A stretch of DNA of 64,000 nt from JAJPHW01 sp963799065 (GCA_963799065.1 CAWCVJ010000003.1:620001-684000), one strand, 5' to 3'. Positions 16,774 through 26,001 are shown, numbered from the stretch's first letter. The notes: a model not told the origin generated them from the letters alone. Translations and numbers: made by a program.

Positions 16774-17820
16774 GTGAAATCTTCCACGCCATCTGCGCAG
16801 ACAACTATTTCCTCCGTGCCACATTCTCATTTATCCATGAGCGAGGTTTCGCCAAAGCGGAGAAAGGCGAGGGTGTTGGTGGTCGATGATAACCCCGATA
16901 CGATGACGGTGATGAGCGAGTTGCTGTCGACGCGCGGGTACGATGTGGTGACAGCTCCGAACGCAGCCAAAGCCGAATTGAGCATCCGGCGCGAGGCTCC
17001 TGATTTGATTCTCTGCGACGTCATCATGCCAGGGAAGTCAGGCTATGAATTTTGCCGAGAGCTTAAGGCGAGTGCGGAGACGCGGCTGATTCCGTTTGTG
17101 CTAATGACCGGCCTGAGCGATCGCGAGGCCCGGCTGCGAGGCATCGAGTCGGGGGCGGACGATTTCCTGAGCAAGCCGATCGCGCCGGAAGAACTTTTTG
17201 CGCGAGTAACGTCCCTACTTAAGCTGAAAGAGTTTACCGATGAACTGGAAAATGCGGAGTCGGTTCTGTGTACACTCGGCCTGAGCGTCGAGAGCCGCGA
17301 TCCTTACACCGAAGGCCATTGCGAACGGTTAGCTGGGGACGCCAGCGCGCTGGGGCGACATCTTGGCCTCGACGCGGAGTCGGTGGTGGCATTGCGTCGT
17401 GGTGGGTATTTGCATGATTTGGGAAAGATCGCGGTGCCGGATGAGGTTTTGAAAAAGGGCAGCAACCTCACCCTGGCGGAGTGGCAATTGATGAAGCGGC
17501 ATCCCGTGACCGGGGAAAGCATTTGTCGCCCGTTGAAGTCGTTCCGGCTGGTTCTGCCGATCGTACGAAATCATCACGAGCACTGGGACGGAAGCGGCTA
17601 TCCCGACGGGCTGCGGGGAGAGGAAATTCCACTCCTGGCTCGCATCCTTCAGGTTGTAGATGTGTACGACGCTCTGCGAACCGAGCGGCCTTACAAGCCG
17701 GCCCTCGGCCATGAGAAGGCCGCGCTTACGATGCGCCGCGAAGCGGATGCGGGGCTGTGGGACAAACGCCTGGTGGAAGAATATTTATCCCAGCTGCGGA
17801 AGCGGCATCACGCAGCTTAG
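16774..17820 (+). CDS. Response regulator with HD-GYP c-di-GMP phosphodiesterase domain
   Basis: A 348-residue cytoplasmic protein. A receiver domain (about residues 32-150) has the acidic pair VVDDN, the phospho-acceptor Asp82 in LILCDVIMPG, and Lys in FLSKPIAP. The HD-GYP domain (about 160-345) has GYLHDLGKI (HD at 214-215), HHEHWDGSGYP (GYP at 275-277) and DVYDALRTERPY. It is predicted to break c-di-GMP down to GMP when phosphorylated. Start GTG at 16774 is given; an ATG at 16837 is an alternative that would remove 21 polar residues. No partner kinase gene is adjacent. A GT2 glycosyltransferase follows after 19 bases. Confidence 0.9.
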   Translation: MKSSTPSAQTTISSVPHSHLSMSEVSPKRRKARVLVVDDNPDTMTVMSELLSTRGYDVVTAPNAAKAELSIRREAPDLILCDVIMPGKSGYEFCRELKASAETRLIPFVLMTGLSDREARLRGIESGADDFLSKPIAPEELFARVTSLLKLKEFTDELENAESVLCTLGLSVESRDPYTEGHCERLAGDASALGRHLGLDAESVVALRRGGYLHDLGKIAVPDEVLKKGSNLTLAEWQLMKRHPVTGESICRPLKSFRLVLPIVRNHHEHWDGSGYPDGLRGEEIPLLARILQVVDVYDALRTERPYKPALGHEKAALTMRREADAGLWDKRLVEEYLSQLRKRHHAA

Positions 17821-17839
17821 AATCCTATCAGGCCGCCCA

Positions 17840-18595
17840 TTGGAATCGATCACTCACAGTTTTATTCTGCCCGCTTACAACGAAAGTGAGCGCATCGCCT
17901 CCACCGTGGAGATGGTGCTTGCCTACGTTCGGGAGAACGGCTGGACGGCGGAGGTGATCGTCGTCAACGACGGCTCGACCGACGCAACCGCGGACATCGT
18001 CCGTCGACTCGCCGAGCGAAACGCAATGGTGCAGTTACGGGACAATCCCGGCAATCGGGGGAAGGGCTACAGCGTGCGCAACGGGATGTTGCACGCCCGC
18101 GGGGAGATCTTGCTCTTCAGCGACGCCGACCTATCATCGCCGATTACCGAGGCCGGAAAGTTGTTTGCCGCGCTGTCCGCTGGTTCTGACATTGCGATCG
18201 GTTCGCGCTGGCTGAAGACCGAGCTGCAAATTCAGCGCCAGCCGATCCATCGGCAGTTGTTTGGGCGGATTTTTAATTTGGCTTTGCGGCTGGTCCTAGG
18301 ACTTCGTTACAAAGATACGCAGTGCGGATTCAAGGCGTTTACCCGGCGTGCGGCGGTGGCGATTTTTCCGTTGCAGCAGATCGAGCGCTGGGGCTTTGAT
18401 CCTGAATTGCTGTTTCTGGCTCGTAAGTTGGGATTTTCCTGCGTTGAAGTTCCGGTGGAATGGTCGCATCGCGACGGAACGCGAATTTCGCCCCTGCGGG
18501 ATGGCATCAAGATGTTCTTCGAAGCTCTCACAATTCGTTGGAATTCGATTCAAGGCAAATATTCTCCGGTGAGAGCGGCGCTGCGTACGCCTTAA
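17840..18595 (+). CDS. GT2 glycosyltransferase, dolichyl/polyprenyl-phosphate glucosyltransferase type
   Basis: A 251-residue GT-A fold enzyme. It has SFILPAYNESERI near the N-terminus, VNDGSTDAT, LFSDADLSSP (the metal-binding D-x-D region), GSRW and DTQCGFKAF. These are the signatures of the ALG5/DPG synthase-like branch that loads a sugar from a nucleotide donor onto polyprenyl phosphate on the cytoplasmic face. No C-terminal membrane domain is present. The start is TTG at 17840, with AGG eight bases upstream, because upstream codons run into the HD-GYP gene. The lipid-linked sugar could feed a GT39-type enzyme such as that at 3212; that link is inference. Confidence 0.85.
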   Translation: MESITHSFILPAYNESERIASTVEMVLAYVRENGWTAEVIVVNDGSTDATADIVRRLAERNAMVQLRDNPGNRGKGYSVRNGMLHARGEILLFSDADLSSPITEAGKLFAALSAGSDIAIGSRWLKTELQIQRQPIHRQLFGRIFNLALRLVLGLRYKDTQCGFKAFTRRAAVAIFPLQQIERWGFDPELLFLARKLGFSCVEVPVEWSHRDGTRISPLRDGIKMFFEALTIRWNSIQGKYSPVRAALRTP

Positions 18596-19677
18596 GCCGA
18601 CCCGTTCGCGCGGATTGCCTCGGCAACCTTGCTTCCCATTTCGCCGGTGTTCAGTGTCATCGCGCCGGTGCGCGCTAAGTCTTTGGTGTGGAAATTATCC
18701 GCTAAGACGTTCTGCACGGCGATTTCAATCGCGTTTGCTTCGGTGGTGAGTTGGAAGCAATAACGGAGCATCATGGCGACCGACAGGATTGCGCCGAGAG
18801 GATTGGCGATTCCCATGCCTGCGATGTCGGGTGCCGATCCGTGAATGGGTTCGTACAGTCCCACCTTGCCGCCGATGCTCGCGGAAGCCAGTAATCCCAA
18901 CGATCCGACGATGCCGCCCGCAAGATCGGAGAGAATGTCGCCGAACATGTTTTCGGTGAGGACGACGTCGAAGCTCGCGGGACGGGCGACCAGAGCCATC
19001 GCGAACGAATCGACGTAGGCGTGGGTGAGTTCGATGTCGGGATAGTCTTTCGCGATACGGGTGACCACATCGCGCCAGAGCCGGGAACAGTCGAGGACGT
19101 TGGCTTTGTCCACGGAGACGACTTTATGGCGGCGCGTGCGGGCGACTTGCATGGCGACATGTGCGATGCGTTCGATCTCCGCTTCGGAGTAGCGCATGGT
19201 ATCGACTGCATTTCTCTGGCCCGCGGCGCCGTCGAGCGAACGCGGCTTCCCGAAGTACAGTCCGCCGAGAAGTTCGCGGACGACGAGGATGTCGGTACCC
19301 GACACGATGTCGGGGCGGAGCGGAGAACTGTCGGTGAGCGCGGGAAATAAGACGGCGGGGCGGAGGTTGGCAAAAACGCCGAGCTCCTGGCGGAGTTTTA
19401 GCAAGCCCGCCTCCGGGCGCAGGTGACGCGGCACCTGATCGAAGGCTGGGCCGCCGACGGCGCCGAGCAGGACTGCGTCCGCAGCCAGGCAGGCGTCGAG
19501 CGTCGGCGCAGGGAGCGGTTCCCCGAATTGCTGGAAAGCGATGCCGCCGACGGCGTGCGATGTGTGAGCGAGTTTGTGGCCGAAGGCTTGGGTGACCCGT
19601 TCGAGAACCTTGACGGCTTCGTGGACGACTTCCGGTCCAATGCCGTCGCCTGGGAGTGTGGCGATCTTGAGATTCAT
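18592..19677 (-). CDS. leuB: 3-isopropylmalate dehydrogenase
   Basis: A 361-residue cytoplasmic enzyme of full family length. ATLPGDGIGPEVVHEAV at the N-terminus, RFDQ-like substrate loop (FDQVPRHLRPEAGLLKLRQEL), catalytic region VVSVDKANVLDCSRLWR, AYVDSFAMALV and the NAD site HGSAPDIAGMGIANPLGAILS are all present. It oxidises and decarboxylates 3-isopropylmalate to 2-oxoisocaproate in leucine synthesis. It is the second gene of a leuA-leuB unit with 35 bases between the genes. Its stop overlaps the end of the GT2 gene, which converges on it. leuC and leuD are not in the window. Confidence 0.96.
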   Translation of the reverse strand: MNLKIATLPGDGIGPEVVHEAVKVLERVTQAFGHKLAHTSHAVGGIAFQQFGEPLPAPTLDACLAADAVLLGAVGGPAFDQVPRHLRPEAGLLKLRQELGVFANLRPAVLFPALTDSSPLRPDIVSGTDILVVRELLGGLYFGKPRSLDGAAGQRNAVDTMRYSEAEIERIAHVAMQVARTRRHKVVSVDKANVLDCSRLWRDVVTRIAKDYPDIELTHAYVDSFAMALVARPASFDVVLTENMFGDILSDLAGGIVGSLGLLASASIGGKVGLYEPIHGSAPDIAGMGIANPLGAILSVAMMLRYCFQLTTEANAIEIAVQNVLADNFHTKDLARTGAMTLNTGEMGSKVAEAIRANGSA

Positions 19678-19712
19678 GCGGGAGTGGGAGGGCTGTTCTT
19701 AAACCCGCTCGA

Positions 19713-21053
19713 TCATACCCCCCAGAGGTAATCTTCGTGTTCGCGGTGACGATCCGGGAGGCGGGGCATGACATCGACGGTTGGGTTGCCGGTGGTAAAG
19801 CGCGATCCCTTCTTCGATCCCGACGTGGAAGCCGCCGCTGCGAAGGCCGGCGACTTCACAGCGAACGGTTTCTTTACCAGTGCGGGAGGTTGGCTGCGGC
19901 TGATTTCGCGGAGCATGGCTTCCAGGTGACAATCCTGCACGGTCTTTATCTCGTCGGCCAAGATGACGAATTTACGATAGACATCGTCGAGCTCCCGACG
20001 GTCGAGTTCGTAGCCCAGGGCGGCACAGCGCAAGCTCAAAGCGTGGCGTCCGGAATGTTTGCCCAGGACTAGCCTGGACTCGGGAACTCCCACTGACGCC
20101 GGAGTCATGATTTCGTAGGTGAGGGCGTTCTTCAACATGCCGTCCTGGTGGATGCCGGCCTCGTGAGCGAAGGCGTTGCGTCCAACAATGGCCTTGTTGG
20201 GCTGGACCTGTACGCCCGTGATTTCGGCGAGCATCTGACTGGCCGGAAAGAGTTCGCTCGACTGAATATTGGTTTCGAAGCCATAGTAGTCGGCGCGCAC
20301 CTGCATGGCCATAACAATCTCTTCCAGCGCCGCGTTGCCGGCACGCTCCCCGATGCCGTTCATGGTGCACTCGATCTGGCGGGCCCCCGCGTTGACTCCG
20401 GCCAGCGAATTGGCGACGGCGAGGCCAAGGTCGTTATGGCAGTGGGTGGAGATGGTGACCGCATCCGCGCCAGCCACAGTTTTCTGAATGTTTTTCAGCA
20501 AGTGGGCGTATTCGTGGGGAACGGCATATCCTACCGTGTCGGGAATGTTGATGGTGGTCGCGCCCTCGGCGATCACGGTTTCGAGGACTTCAAAAAGAAA
20601 CTCCGGCTCGGTGCGAGTCGCGTCTTCGGGCGAAAACTCGATGTCGTTGCAAAAGGTTTTGGCCAGGGCCACGGCGCGGCGAGTCTGTTCCAGGCATTGC
20701 TGACGGGAGATGCGGAGCTTGTGCTGCAAGTGAATCTCAGAGGTCGCGAGAAAGATGTGGATGCGGGGATGCGCCGCGTGTTTCAGCGCCTTCCAGGCGA
20801 GCGTGATGTCGTGCTCGGAGGCGCGCGCGAGGGCGGCGATCACGGGCCGGTCGAACGTCCGGGCGATGGTCTGGACGGCGGCGAAGTCGCCTTCCGAGGC
20901 GATGGGGAATCCGGCCTCGAGAATGTCTACGCCAAGGCGGTCCAACTGCCGGGCCAGGCGGAGTTTTTCCTGCACATTCATGCTACAGCCGGGCGATTGC
21001 TCGCCATCGCGGAGAGTGGTATCGAAAATCTTGATCTGTCGGGTCGGGTTCAT
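19713..21053 (-). CDS. leuA: 2-isopropylmalate synthase lacking the regulatory domain
   Basis: A 446-residue enzyme that condenses acetyl-CoA and 2-oxoisovalerate. The DRE-TIM barrel is intact: FDTTLRDGEQSPG at the N-terminus, NIPDTVGYA, STHCHNDLGLAVANSLAGV (metal His pair) and NGIGERAGNAALEEIVMA. The linker region (HEAGIHQDGMLKN, LGKHSGRHAL) is also present. The usual C-terminal leucine-binding domain of about 130 residues is absent: after LREI (about 390) there is only a low-complexity tail. Feedback inhibition by leucine may therefore be lost. ATG at 21053 follows GAGGAA. It heads leuA-leuB, divergent from a LysR regulator. Confidence 0.93.
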   Translation of the reverse strand: MNPTRQIKIFDTTLRDGEQSPGCSMNVQEKLRLARQLDRLGVDILEAGFPIASEGDFAAVQTIARTFDRPVIAALARASEHDITLAWKALKHAAHPRIHIFLATSEIHLQHKLRISRQQCLEQTRRAVALAKTFCNDIEFSPEDATRTEPEFLFEVLETVIAEGATTINIPDTVGYAVPHEYAHLLKNIQKTVAGADAVTISTHCHNDLGLAVANSLAGVNAGARQIECTMNGIGERAGNAALEEIVMAMQVRADYYGFETNIQSSELFPASQMLAEITGVQVQPNKAIVGRNAFAHEAGIHQDGMLKNALTYEIMTPASVGVPESRLVLGKHSGRHALSLRCAALGYELDRRELDDVYRKFVILADEIKTVQDCHLEAMLREISRSQPPALVKKPFAVKSPAFAAAASTSGSKKGSRFTTGNPTVDVMPRLPDRHREHEDYLWGV

Positions 21054-21100
21054 GGCTTCCTCTAGCCAATATGGTAGGGGAGCCGAGTGCAATGGCAAAA

Positions 21101-21155
21101 CTTATAATTGTTGAAAGACTATTAGTCGTGTTACTTCTATAAGTGCAGCTAATAG
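21101..21155. promoter_or_regulatory. Candidate LysR operator between leuA and the regulator gene
   Basis: Two inverted repeats are interleaved in the 114-base divergent gap: CTTATA (21101-21106) with TATAAG (21138-21143), and CTATTAG (21119-21125) with CTAATAG (21149-21155). The region is AT-rich compared with its surroundings. LysR-type proteins usually bind such dyads and control the divergent operon. Confidence 0.5.
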
Positions 21156-21167
21156 GAGAACCAAGAC

Positions 21168-22085
21168 ATGGACCTCGCGCAATTGGAGGTGTTTCTGGCG
21201 CTAACGCGCGAGGGCAACTTCTCGCGCGCGGCCAAGAAGCTTTATCGGACGCAGTCGGCGATCAGCCAGAGCATTCGCAAACTGGAGCAGGAGATTGACG
21301 AGCCATTGCTGGACCGGTCGTCCCGCGATCTTGTCCTTACCGATGCTGGAAGGGTTTTGCAGGAGTATGCGGAGCGGCTGCTGAATTTGCGGGCGAATGC
21401 GCAGGAAGCGCTGGTCGAACTGCGCGAGTTGCAGAAGGGCAAGCTGACCATCGCGGCCAATGAGTTTACCGCGCTTTATCTTTTGCCGGTGCTGACCGAG
21501 TACCGGCGTCTGCATCCGATGATTCGCATTATGGTGCATCGCGCGCTGGGCAGCCACATTCCGGGCGAAGTTCTGCAACACAATGCTGAATTGGGCGTGT
21601 TGACGTATGACCCCGAAGAGACGCGGTTGCGGCAGATTGTGGTCTATCAGGACGAGTTGATATTCGTGATGCCGCCTTCGCATCCGCTGGCGAGCGAGAG
21701 GCAGGTGAGCATCCGGCAACTGGGCGCGGAATCGTTTGTGGCGCACAACGTGACCTCCCACTATCGCGAGAAGGTGATCGAGGCGTTTCGGCGCTACAAG
21801 ACGCCGTTGCACATGAACATCGAGCTGCCGACGTTGCAGGCGATTAAGCGGTTTGTGGTGATGGGCAACGGGGTGGCGCTGCTGCCGCGGCTCAGCGTGG
21901 AGGATGAATTGGCGCGCAGCGAGCTGGCGGGTGTAGTGGTCCGCGAGCTGCAACTGCACCGCAAGTTGCGTCTGGTCTATCGGAGGGGGGCGAATCTATC
22001 CCATGCGGCGAAGGCTTTCCTGAAAATCGCGGAAAATGCGGCGGTGGAACACCCGGAAGTCTATCGGTATCAGCGGGAGCGCTAG
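21168..22085 (+). CDS. LysR family transcriptional regulator
   Basis: A 305-residue DNA-binding protein. The winged helix-turn-helix is at residues 1-60 (FLALTREGNFSRAAKKLYRTQSAISQSIRKLEQ in outline), followed by a helical linker and a two-lobed periplasmic-binding-like effector domain (about 88-295). It is transcribed away from leuA with 114 bases between starts, so it probably controls leuAB, perhaps sensing a pathway intermediate; CysB/CysL-type roles cannot be excluded. ATG at 21168 with AGGAG nine bases upstream. The effector is not predictable from sequence alone. Confidence 0.92.
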   Translation: MDLAQLEVFLALTREGNFSRAAKKLYRTQSAISQSIRKLEQEIDEPLLDRSSRDLVLTDAGRVLQEYAERLLNLRANAQEALVELRELQKGKLTIAANEFTALYLLPVLTEYRRLHPMIRIMVHRALGSHIPGEVLQHNAELGVLTYDPEETRLRQIVVYQDELIFVMPPSHPLASERQVSIRQLGAESFVAHNVTSHYREKVIEAFRRYKTPLHMNIELPTLQAIKRFVVMGNGVALLPRLSVEDELARSELAGVVVRELQLHRKLRLVYRRGANLSHAAKAFLKIAENAAVEHPEVYRYQRER

Positions 22086-22223
22086 CCGATTGGGCTCAAT
22101 TCGGGCGCAGCCGGGCCTGTTGTGAAGCGATTGTGCGTTTTCGCACAAAGAAACGCATTGTGTCCGGTCTATCCTATGAGTTAACATACGCGCACCGTTG
22201 TGTCACGCGACGGACGATTTTCT

Positions 22224-22901
22224 ATGCCCAGCGAAAGGCAATCCCGGCGCGACATTCTGCGGTTCGGACGGATGCTGCACGACCGAGGCTATGTCGCGGC
22301 GACCGACGGCAATCTTTCTGTACGACTTGATAACGGCCTGATTCTGGTTACGCCGACGGCGATGTGCAAAGGCATGATGCGGACGACGGATTTGGTTGTC
22401 GTCAACACCGAGGGCAACCGAGTTGCGGGACGCAGAAATGTTTCGAGCGAGATTGGCATGCATTTGCTGATCTATAAGCGGCGCCCGGATGTGAAGGGAA
22501 TCGTTCACGCGCACCCGCGCACGGCCACGGGATTTGCCGCCGCCGGCATGGCGCTCAATCAACCGCTGGTCTGCGAAGTCGTAATCGGCCTGGGCTCGAT
22601 TCCGCTGGCGAAGTATGGTACGCCGGGCACTCCCGAACTTGCTGGCGCGCTGGAGCCACTGGTTCCGCAGTATGACGCGATTTTGATGTCCAATCATGGC
22701 GTCGTGACTTATGGCGCGGACTTGCACTCCGCTTATATGAAGATGGAAACGGTCGAGCACTTTGCGCAGATCGCCCTGGTCACGCATATGCTTGGCAAGC
22801 AGCAACCGCTAGGCGCGCAGGATTTGGAGAAGCTGATGATCGTCCGCACGAAGTATGAAGGGACGCGGTCGGCGGCGCGGATGCCTGTGGCGATGGGGTG
22901 A
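22224..22901 (+). CDS. Class II aldolase/adducin family protein
   Basis: A 225-residue cytoplasmic enzyme. Zinc ligands are seen in IVHAHPRTATGFA (two His) and in the downstream HFAQIALV His; the catalytic Glu is probably in SSEIGMHLLIY. TDGNLSVRL binds the substrate phosphate, and SNHGVVTYG is a typical signature. The family includes L-fuculose-1-phosphate aldolase and ribulose-5-phosphate 4-epimerase; the substrate is not fixed here. ATG at 22224 is used; a GTG at 22200 is an alternative adding eight residues. It follows the LysR gene on the same strand after 138 bases. Confidence 0.85.
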   Translation: MPSERQSRRDILRFGRMLHDRGYVAATDGNLSVRLDNGLILVTPTAMCKGMMRTTDLVVVNTEGNRVAGRRNVSSEIGMHLLIYKRRPDVKGIVHAHPRTATGFAAAGMALNQPLVCEVVIGLGSIPLAKYGTPGTPELAGALEPLVPQYDAILMSNHGVVTYGADLHSAYMKMETVEHFAQIALVTHMLGKQQPLGAQDLEKLMIVRTKYEGTRSAARMPVAMG

Positions 22902-23011
22902 GGATTTCTGAAAATCCGGTGTCAGACAAGAGCTGTTGCGCAGCAGGCGACTGTAGTCGATCTTGGTGCCTGTAGTTTCCATCCTCGAGTTCAATTGGTC
23001 CTATCGGCGGG

Positions 23012-24040
23012 CTAATTCGTGACAGCAAATCCGGGCCGATTTTCCCTGATGCGTTTCGAGAACTCCGGATCTTTATCCGCCGCTCGCGCGGCATCATTGA
23101 TGTGCGCTCGCGCTTTCAACTCTGGGAAAGACAGGCCATCGATCACGAGCTGATGATCGTCATACATCATCTTGTCGGATTTCCCACTAAGCAGAATGCG
23201 CCAATCCCAGCGCGGCTCGTGAACGCCACTGGCCGCCGCAGCCACGGCAATGTTCGTCGTGCAGTTGTTAGTGAGAGCGTTGTACCATTCCGGCTCGCGG
23301 TGCAAGCGATTGATGTGATCCAGATATTGCAGGAATAAACCCTGCGCTTGTTGAGGTGACGCGGCGGTATGGAACAGATAAACTTCTTCGGCAGTGCGAA
23401 AATTCGTGCGTAGCCGGATCAAGTCGCGTTCGTCACTGACGACATAAATCAATTCGTACTGGCGAAAGAATCCGAGAATCGCAGAGTAGCTCTGGCCAAC
23501 GGCCTTACGCGTCTCGATCGAGATCGGCAGATGTCCCTCGTCCCCGAAATCGAAGATGGCCATGGTGTGTGCAATCCACGGCGAACCCCAATAGGTGAGC
23601 GCCATATCCAGCCCGCGCAACTTTGCCAAATCGAAGGTACGAGTCTGCCATTCGCAGGTGTAATCGAACTCAGCGCGATAATCGCAGTGCCGCACATTAT
23701 GGAGGACGACGTGATCGCCATTGACTTCCGCCCACGGAGTCTGCGCGACATCCGCCTGCCAATTACGGGTATTCGACGGCTTCAGCGACAGCCACCAAAC
23801 CAGGACCATCGCAAAAGCTGCGATCGCAATCATGAAGGCAAAGCGGCGATGGAAGAGCAGTGGCGAGACCACCGCCACAAAGTAGACTGCCGCGAACGGC
23901 TTGCGAAGCGAAGCCAAAGGCAGATCGAAGTAGATTGCGGACATCGCCCAGACCGTGAGCGCCCCACCGACAAAAACAGCGAACAGGGCACGGAGTGTCA
24001 GGAAAAACTTATTGCGAGGCGAAGGTAAGAGTCTGTCCAC
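23012..24040 (-). CDS. DUF4105 (Lnb-type) membrane protein
   Basis: A 342-residue protein with three hydrophobic N-terminal segments (about 12-35, 48-65, 68-88) and a large C-terminal domain facing the periplasm. The domain begins TPWAEVNGDHVVLHNVRHCDY and contains GSPWIAHTMAIFDFG and the conserved NALTNNCTTNIAVAA, all typical of DUF4105/Lnb N-terminal domain proteins. Cys residues in RHCDY, YTCEW and NNCTTN may form the active or disulfide sites. The biochemical role is unknown, though a papain-like NlpC-type thiol activity has been suggested for related folds. Start is GTG at 24040, six bases from the ribokinase stop on the same strand. Confidence 0.75.
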   Translation of the reverse strand: MDRLLPSPRNKFFLTLRALFAVFVGGALTVWAMSAIYFDLPLASLRKPFAAVYFVAVVSPLLFHRRFAFMIAIAAFAMVLVWWLSLKPSNTRNWQADVAQTPWAEVNGDHVVLHNVRHCDYRAEFDYTCEWQTRTFDLAKLRGLDMALTYWGSPWIAHTMAIFDFGDEGHLPISIETRKAVGQSYSAILGFFRQYELIYVVSDERDLIRLRTNFRTAEEVYLFHTAASPQQAQGLFLQYLDHINRLHREPEWYNALTNNCTTNIAVAAAASGVHEPRWDWRILLSGKSDKMMYDDHQLVIDGLSFPELKARAHINDAARAADKDPEFSKRIRENRPGFAVTN

Positions 24041-24046
24041 TGAGTT

Positions 24047-24991
24047 CTAATGCGATGTCCCAACTGCGCGATCAATTAAAAACGCCCGTACCTCAGCGGC
24101 GTTCGGCATCGATGGCTGCGCACCGCGGCGCGTGACCGAGATGGCAGCCACCGCACAGGCGTAGCGCGCACTGTCGATCGCCGACTTCCCGCTGACCAAT
24201 CCCACCGCGAATGCGCCGTTGAAAGCGTCTCCGGCGGCCGTAGTGTCGATGGCTTTGACCTTGAACGCCGGAATCCATGTGCGTGTCCCATCGCTTTGTG
24301 CGAGAAATACTCCGTTCCCGCCCAGCTTCAACAACACATTCCGTGGTCCGCGTTGCAGCAGTGCCTGCGCGGCACGACTCGCGCTTTCAGATTCAAGTGG
24401 CGCATTATCCAAACCCAGCAATGACCGCGTCTCGGATTCGTTGGGTGTGATCCAGTCGACGCGCTGCAAAAGCGCAGCGGAGAGCGGTCTTGCCGGAGCC
24501 GGGTCGAGCATAAGGGGCACGCCTGTTTCCTTCGCGATGACGGACAAATGGTCAATCACTGGCAAGGGAATCTCCAGTTGCGCAAGCACGATTCCCGCAG
24601 TCGCAACCAACCCGCGGTGCCGATCGAGATCTTCAATCGTAATTTCGCCGTTGGCGCCGGAAACGACGATGATGCTATTTTCGCCTCGGTGCGAAGTCGA
24701 AATCAGAGCGACGCCCGACGGGCCCGCAGCCGTTTCGACGGCACTCACGTCGACGCCCGCGTCAGCGAGCGCTTGCCGCAGCTGCGGCCCGAAAGAATCG
24801 TCGCCAACTTTCCCCAACATGCGAACGGGGTAGCCAAGGCGTCCGATGGCGACGGCTTGGTTCGCCCCTTTGCCGCCAAAAAAAGTTGCAAAGCCATCCC
24901 CAGAAATCGTCTCTCCGGGGGCGGGAACGCGCGCCGCAGTCGCGACCAGATCGAGATTGATGCTTCCGACGACCAGAATAGGTTTTGCCAT
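24047..24991 (-). CDS. rbsK: Ribokinase
   Basis: A 314-residue PfkB-family sugar kinase. It begins with VVGSINLDLVATAARVPAPG, has the GGKGANQAVAIGRLG substrate motif and the catalytic IDTTAAGDAFNGAF near the C-terminus, where the Asp is the base. These two motifs point to ribokinase: ribose + ATP to ribose 5-phosphate. It is 14 bases downstream of a sugar permease gene (25006), and rpiA lies 3 kb away, so the three form a ribose-use set. The frame is open beyond 24991, but that part is out of phase with the permease gene and is not coding. ATG at 24991. Confidence 0.93.
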   Translation of the reverse strand: MAKPILVVGSINLDLVATAARVPAPGETISGDGFATFFGGKGANQAVAIGRLGYPVRMLGKVGDDSFGPQLRQALADAGVDVSAVETAAGPSGVALISTSHRGENSIIVVSGANGEITIEDLDRHRGLVATAGIVLAQLEIPLPVIDHLSVIAKETGVPLMLDPAPARPLSAALLQRVDWITPNESETRSLLGLDNAPLESESASRAAQALLQRGPRNVLLKLGGNGVFLAQSDGTRTWIPAFKVKAIDTTAAGDAFNGAFAVGLVSGKSAIDSARYACAVAAISVTRRGAQPSMPNAAEVRAFLIDRAVGTSH

Positions 24992-25005
24992 ATCGGCTGT
25001 TCTGA

Positions 25006-26001
25006 TCAGCGCCCCACCACGGGCGCGATTGCCACCGCCCCCAATCCAACCAGAAAAAACATAAACATGAGCGGAATAAGTTTGCGCGCACTCTGGGGCG
25101 CGGTCGCAAATTCCTTCCAGATGAAAACGCCCCAAATAGCGGAGATCATGGTCGCGCCTTGTCCGATCGCATAAGAAATCGCCGGGCCGATAATTTGCGC
25201 ATGAGACGCGACGAAGTTCAACACCGTCCCCGTGCACCAAATTAATCCGCCGACGAATCCCCAAAAATGCCAGGACGCTCGCGCAGCGAAATAATCTTTC
25301 ATCGCGACCGGTGCGCCGCCGGTCAAAGGACGTCGCATAAAGAAATAGTTCACCGGAAGCGCACACAGAGTGGTTCCGATTGCGAAGACGAACGCCACGC
25401 TATAGGGACCGAGCGCATTGTTTCCGGAAGTCGCCTTCGCGACAAACGGATAAAAAACACCCATGAGAATGCCACAAGCAATGCTGATCTTGATCCCGCG
25501 CGAACTCAAACTCCGGCGATGTACCTCGCGGCGACGATAAGCCATGGCGTTGAGAACGATCGCCAGCACAACAAGAACCACCCCTCCGAAAAGCAAAAAA
25601 GGATTTCCCGTCGGCGAGATGATGAAATTCAATAGCACGCCAACGACAAGCGCCAGGCCGATGCCCACGGGAAACGCAACCGCCAGACCGGCAATGTCGA
25701 TGGCCGCAACGAGCAGCAGATTGGCTACATTAAAAATGACGCCAGCCAGCAAGCCATACCCGAGGTGCGTCGCATCTGCGCCGCGCAGGTTGTTAAAAAA
25801 CGATGCCTCGCCGCCCCCGGCGGTTCCCAGACTCACGCCCCATACGAGGCTGGCTACGATGATGCCGACGACGTAATCCCAGTAAAAAAGCTGAAAAGCA
25901 TAGCCCGGCGCCAACTTCATTGTGTTGGCCCACGATCCCCAGCACAGCATGCTCCCAATCATGAACAGCAGTGCGATTCCGTAGGCTTCGGGTTGGTACA
26001 T
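25006..26001 (-). CDS. GRP/RhaT-like sugar permease (probable ribose uptake)
   Basis: A 331-residue membrane protein with ten hydrophobic segments. It begins YQPEAYGIALLFMIGSMLCWGSWANTMKL in outline and contains FYWDYVVGI, the signature of the glucose/ribose porter (GRP) and rhamnose transporter branch of the drug/metabolite superfamily. Direct linkage to ribokinase (14 bases) suggests it imports ribose with protons, like RbsU. Glucose or another pentose is possible. A gap of more than 100 bases separates its start from the divergent M24 peptidase gene, providing a shared promoter region. Confidence 0.82.
   Translation of the reverse strand: MYQPEAYGIALLFMIGSMLCWGSWANTMKLAPGYAFQLFYWDYVVGIIVASLVWGVSLGTAGGGEASFFNNLRGADATHLGYGLLAGVIFNVANLLLVAAIDIAGLAVAFPVGIGLALVVGVLLNFIISPTGNPFLLFGGVVLVVLAIVLNAMAYRRREVHRRSLSSRGIKISIACGILMGVFYPFVAKATSGNNALGPYSVAFVFAIGTTLCALPVNYFFMRRPLTGGAPVAMKDYFAARASWHFWGFVGGLIWCTGTVLNFVASHAQIIGPAISYAIGQGATMISAIWGVFIWKEFATAPQSARKLIPLMFMFFLVGLGAVAIAPVVGR

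Noticed and set aside
24992..25366. Upstream extension of ribokinase
   Set aside because: Overlaps the permease gene in a different frame; the ribokinase fold begins at 24991.
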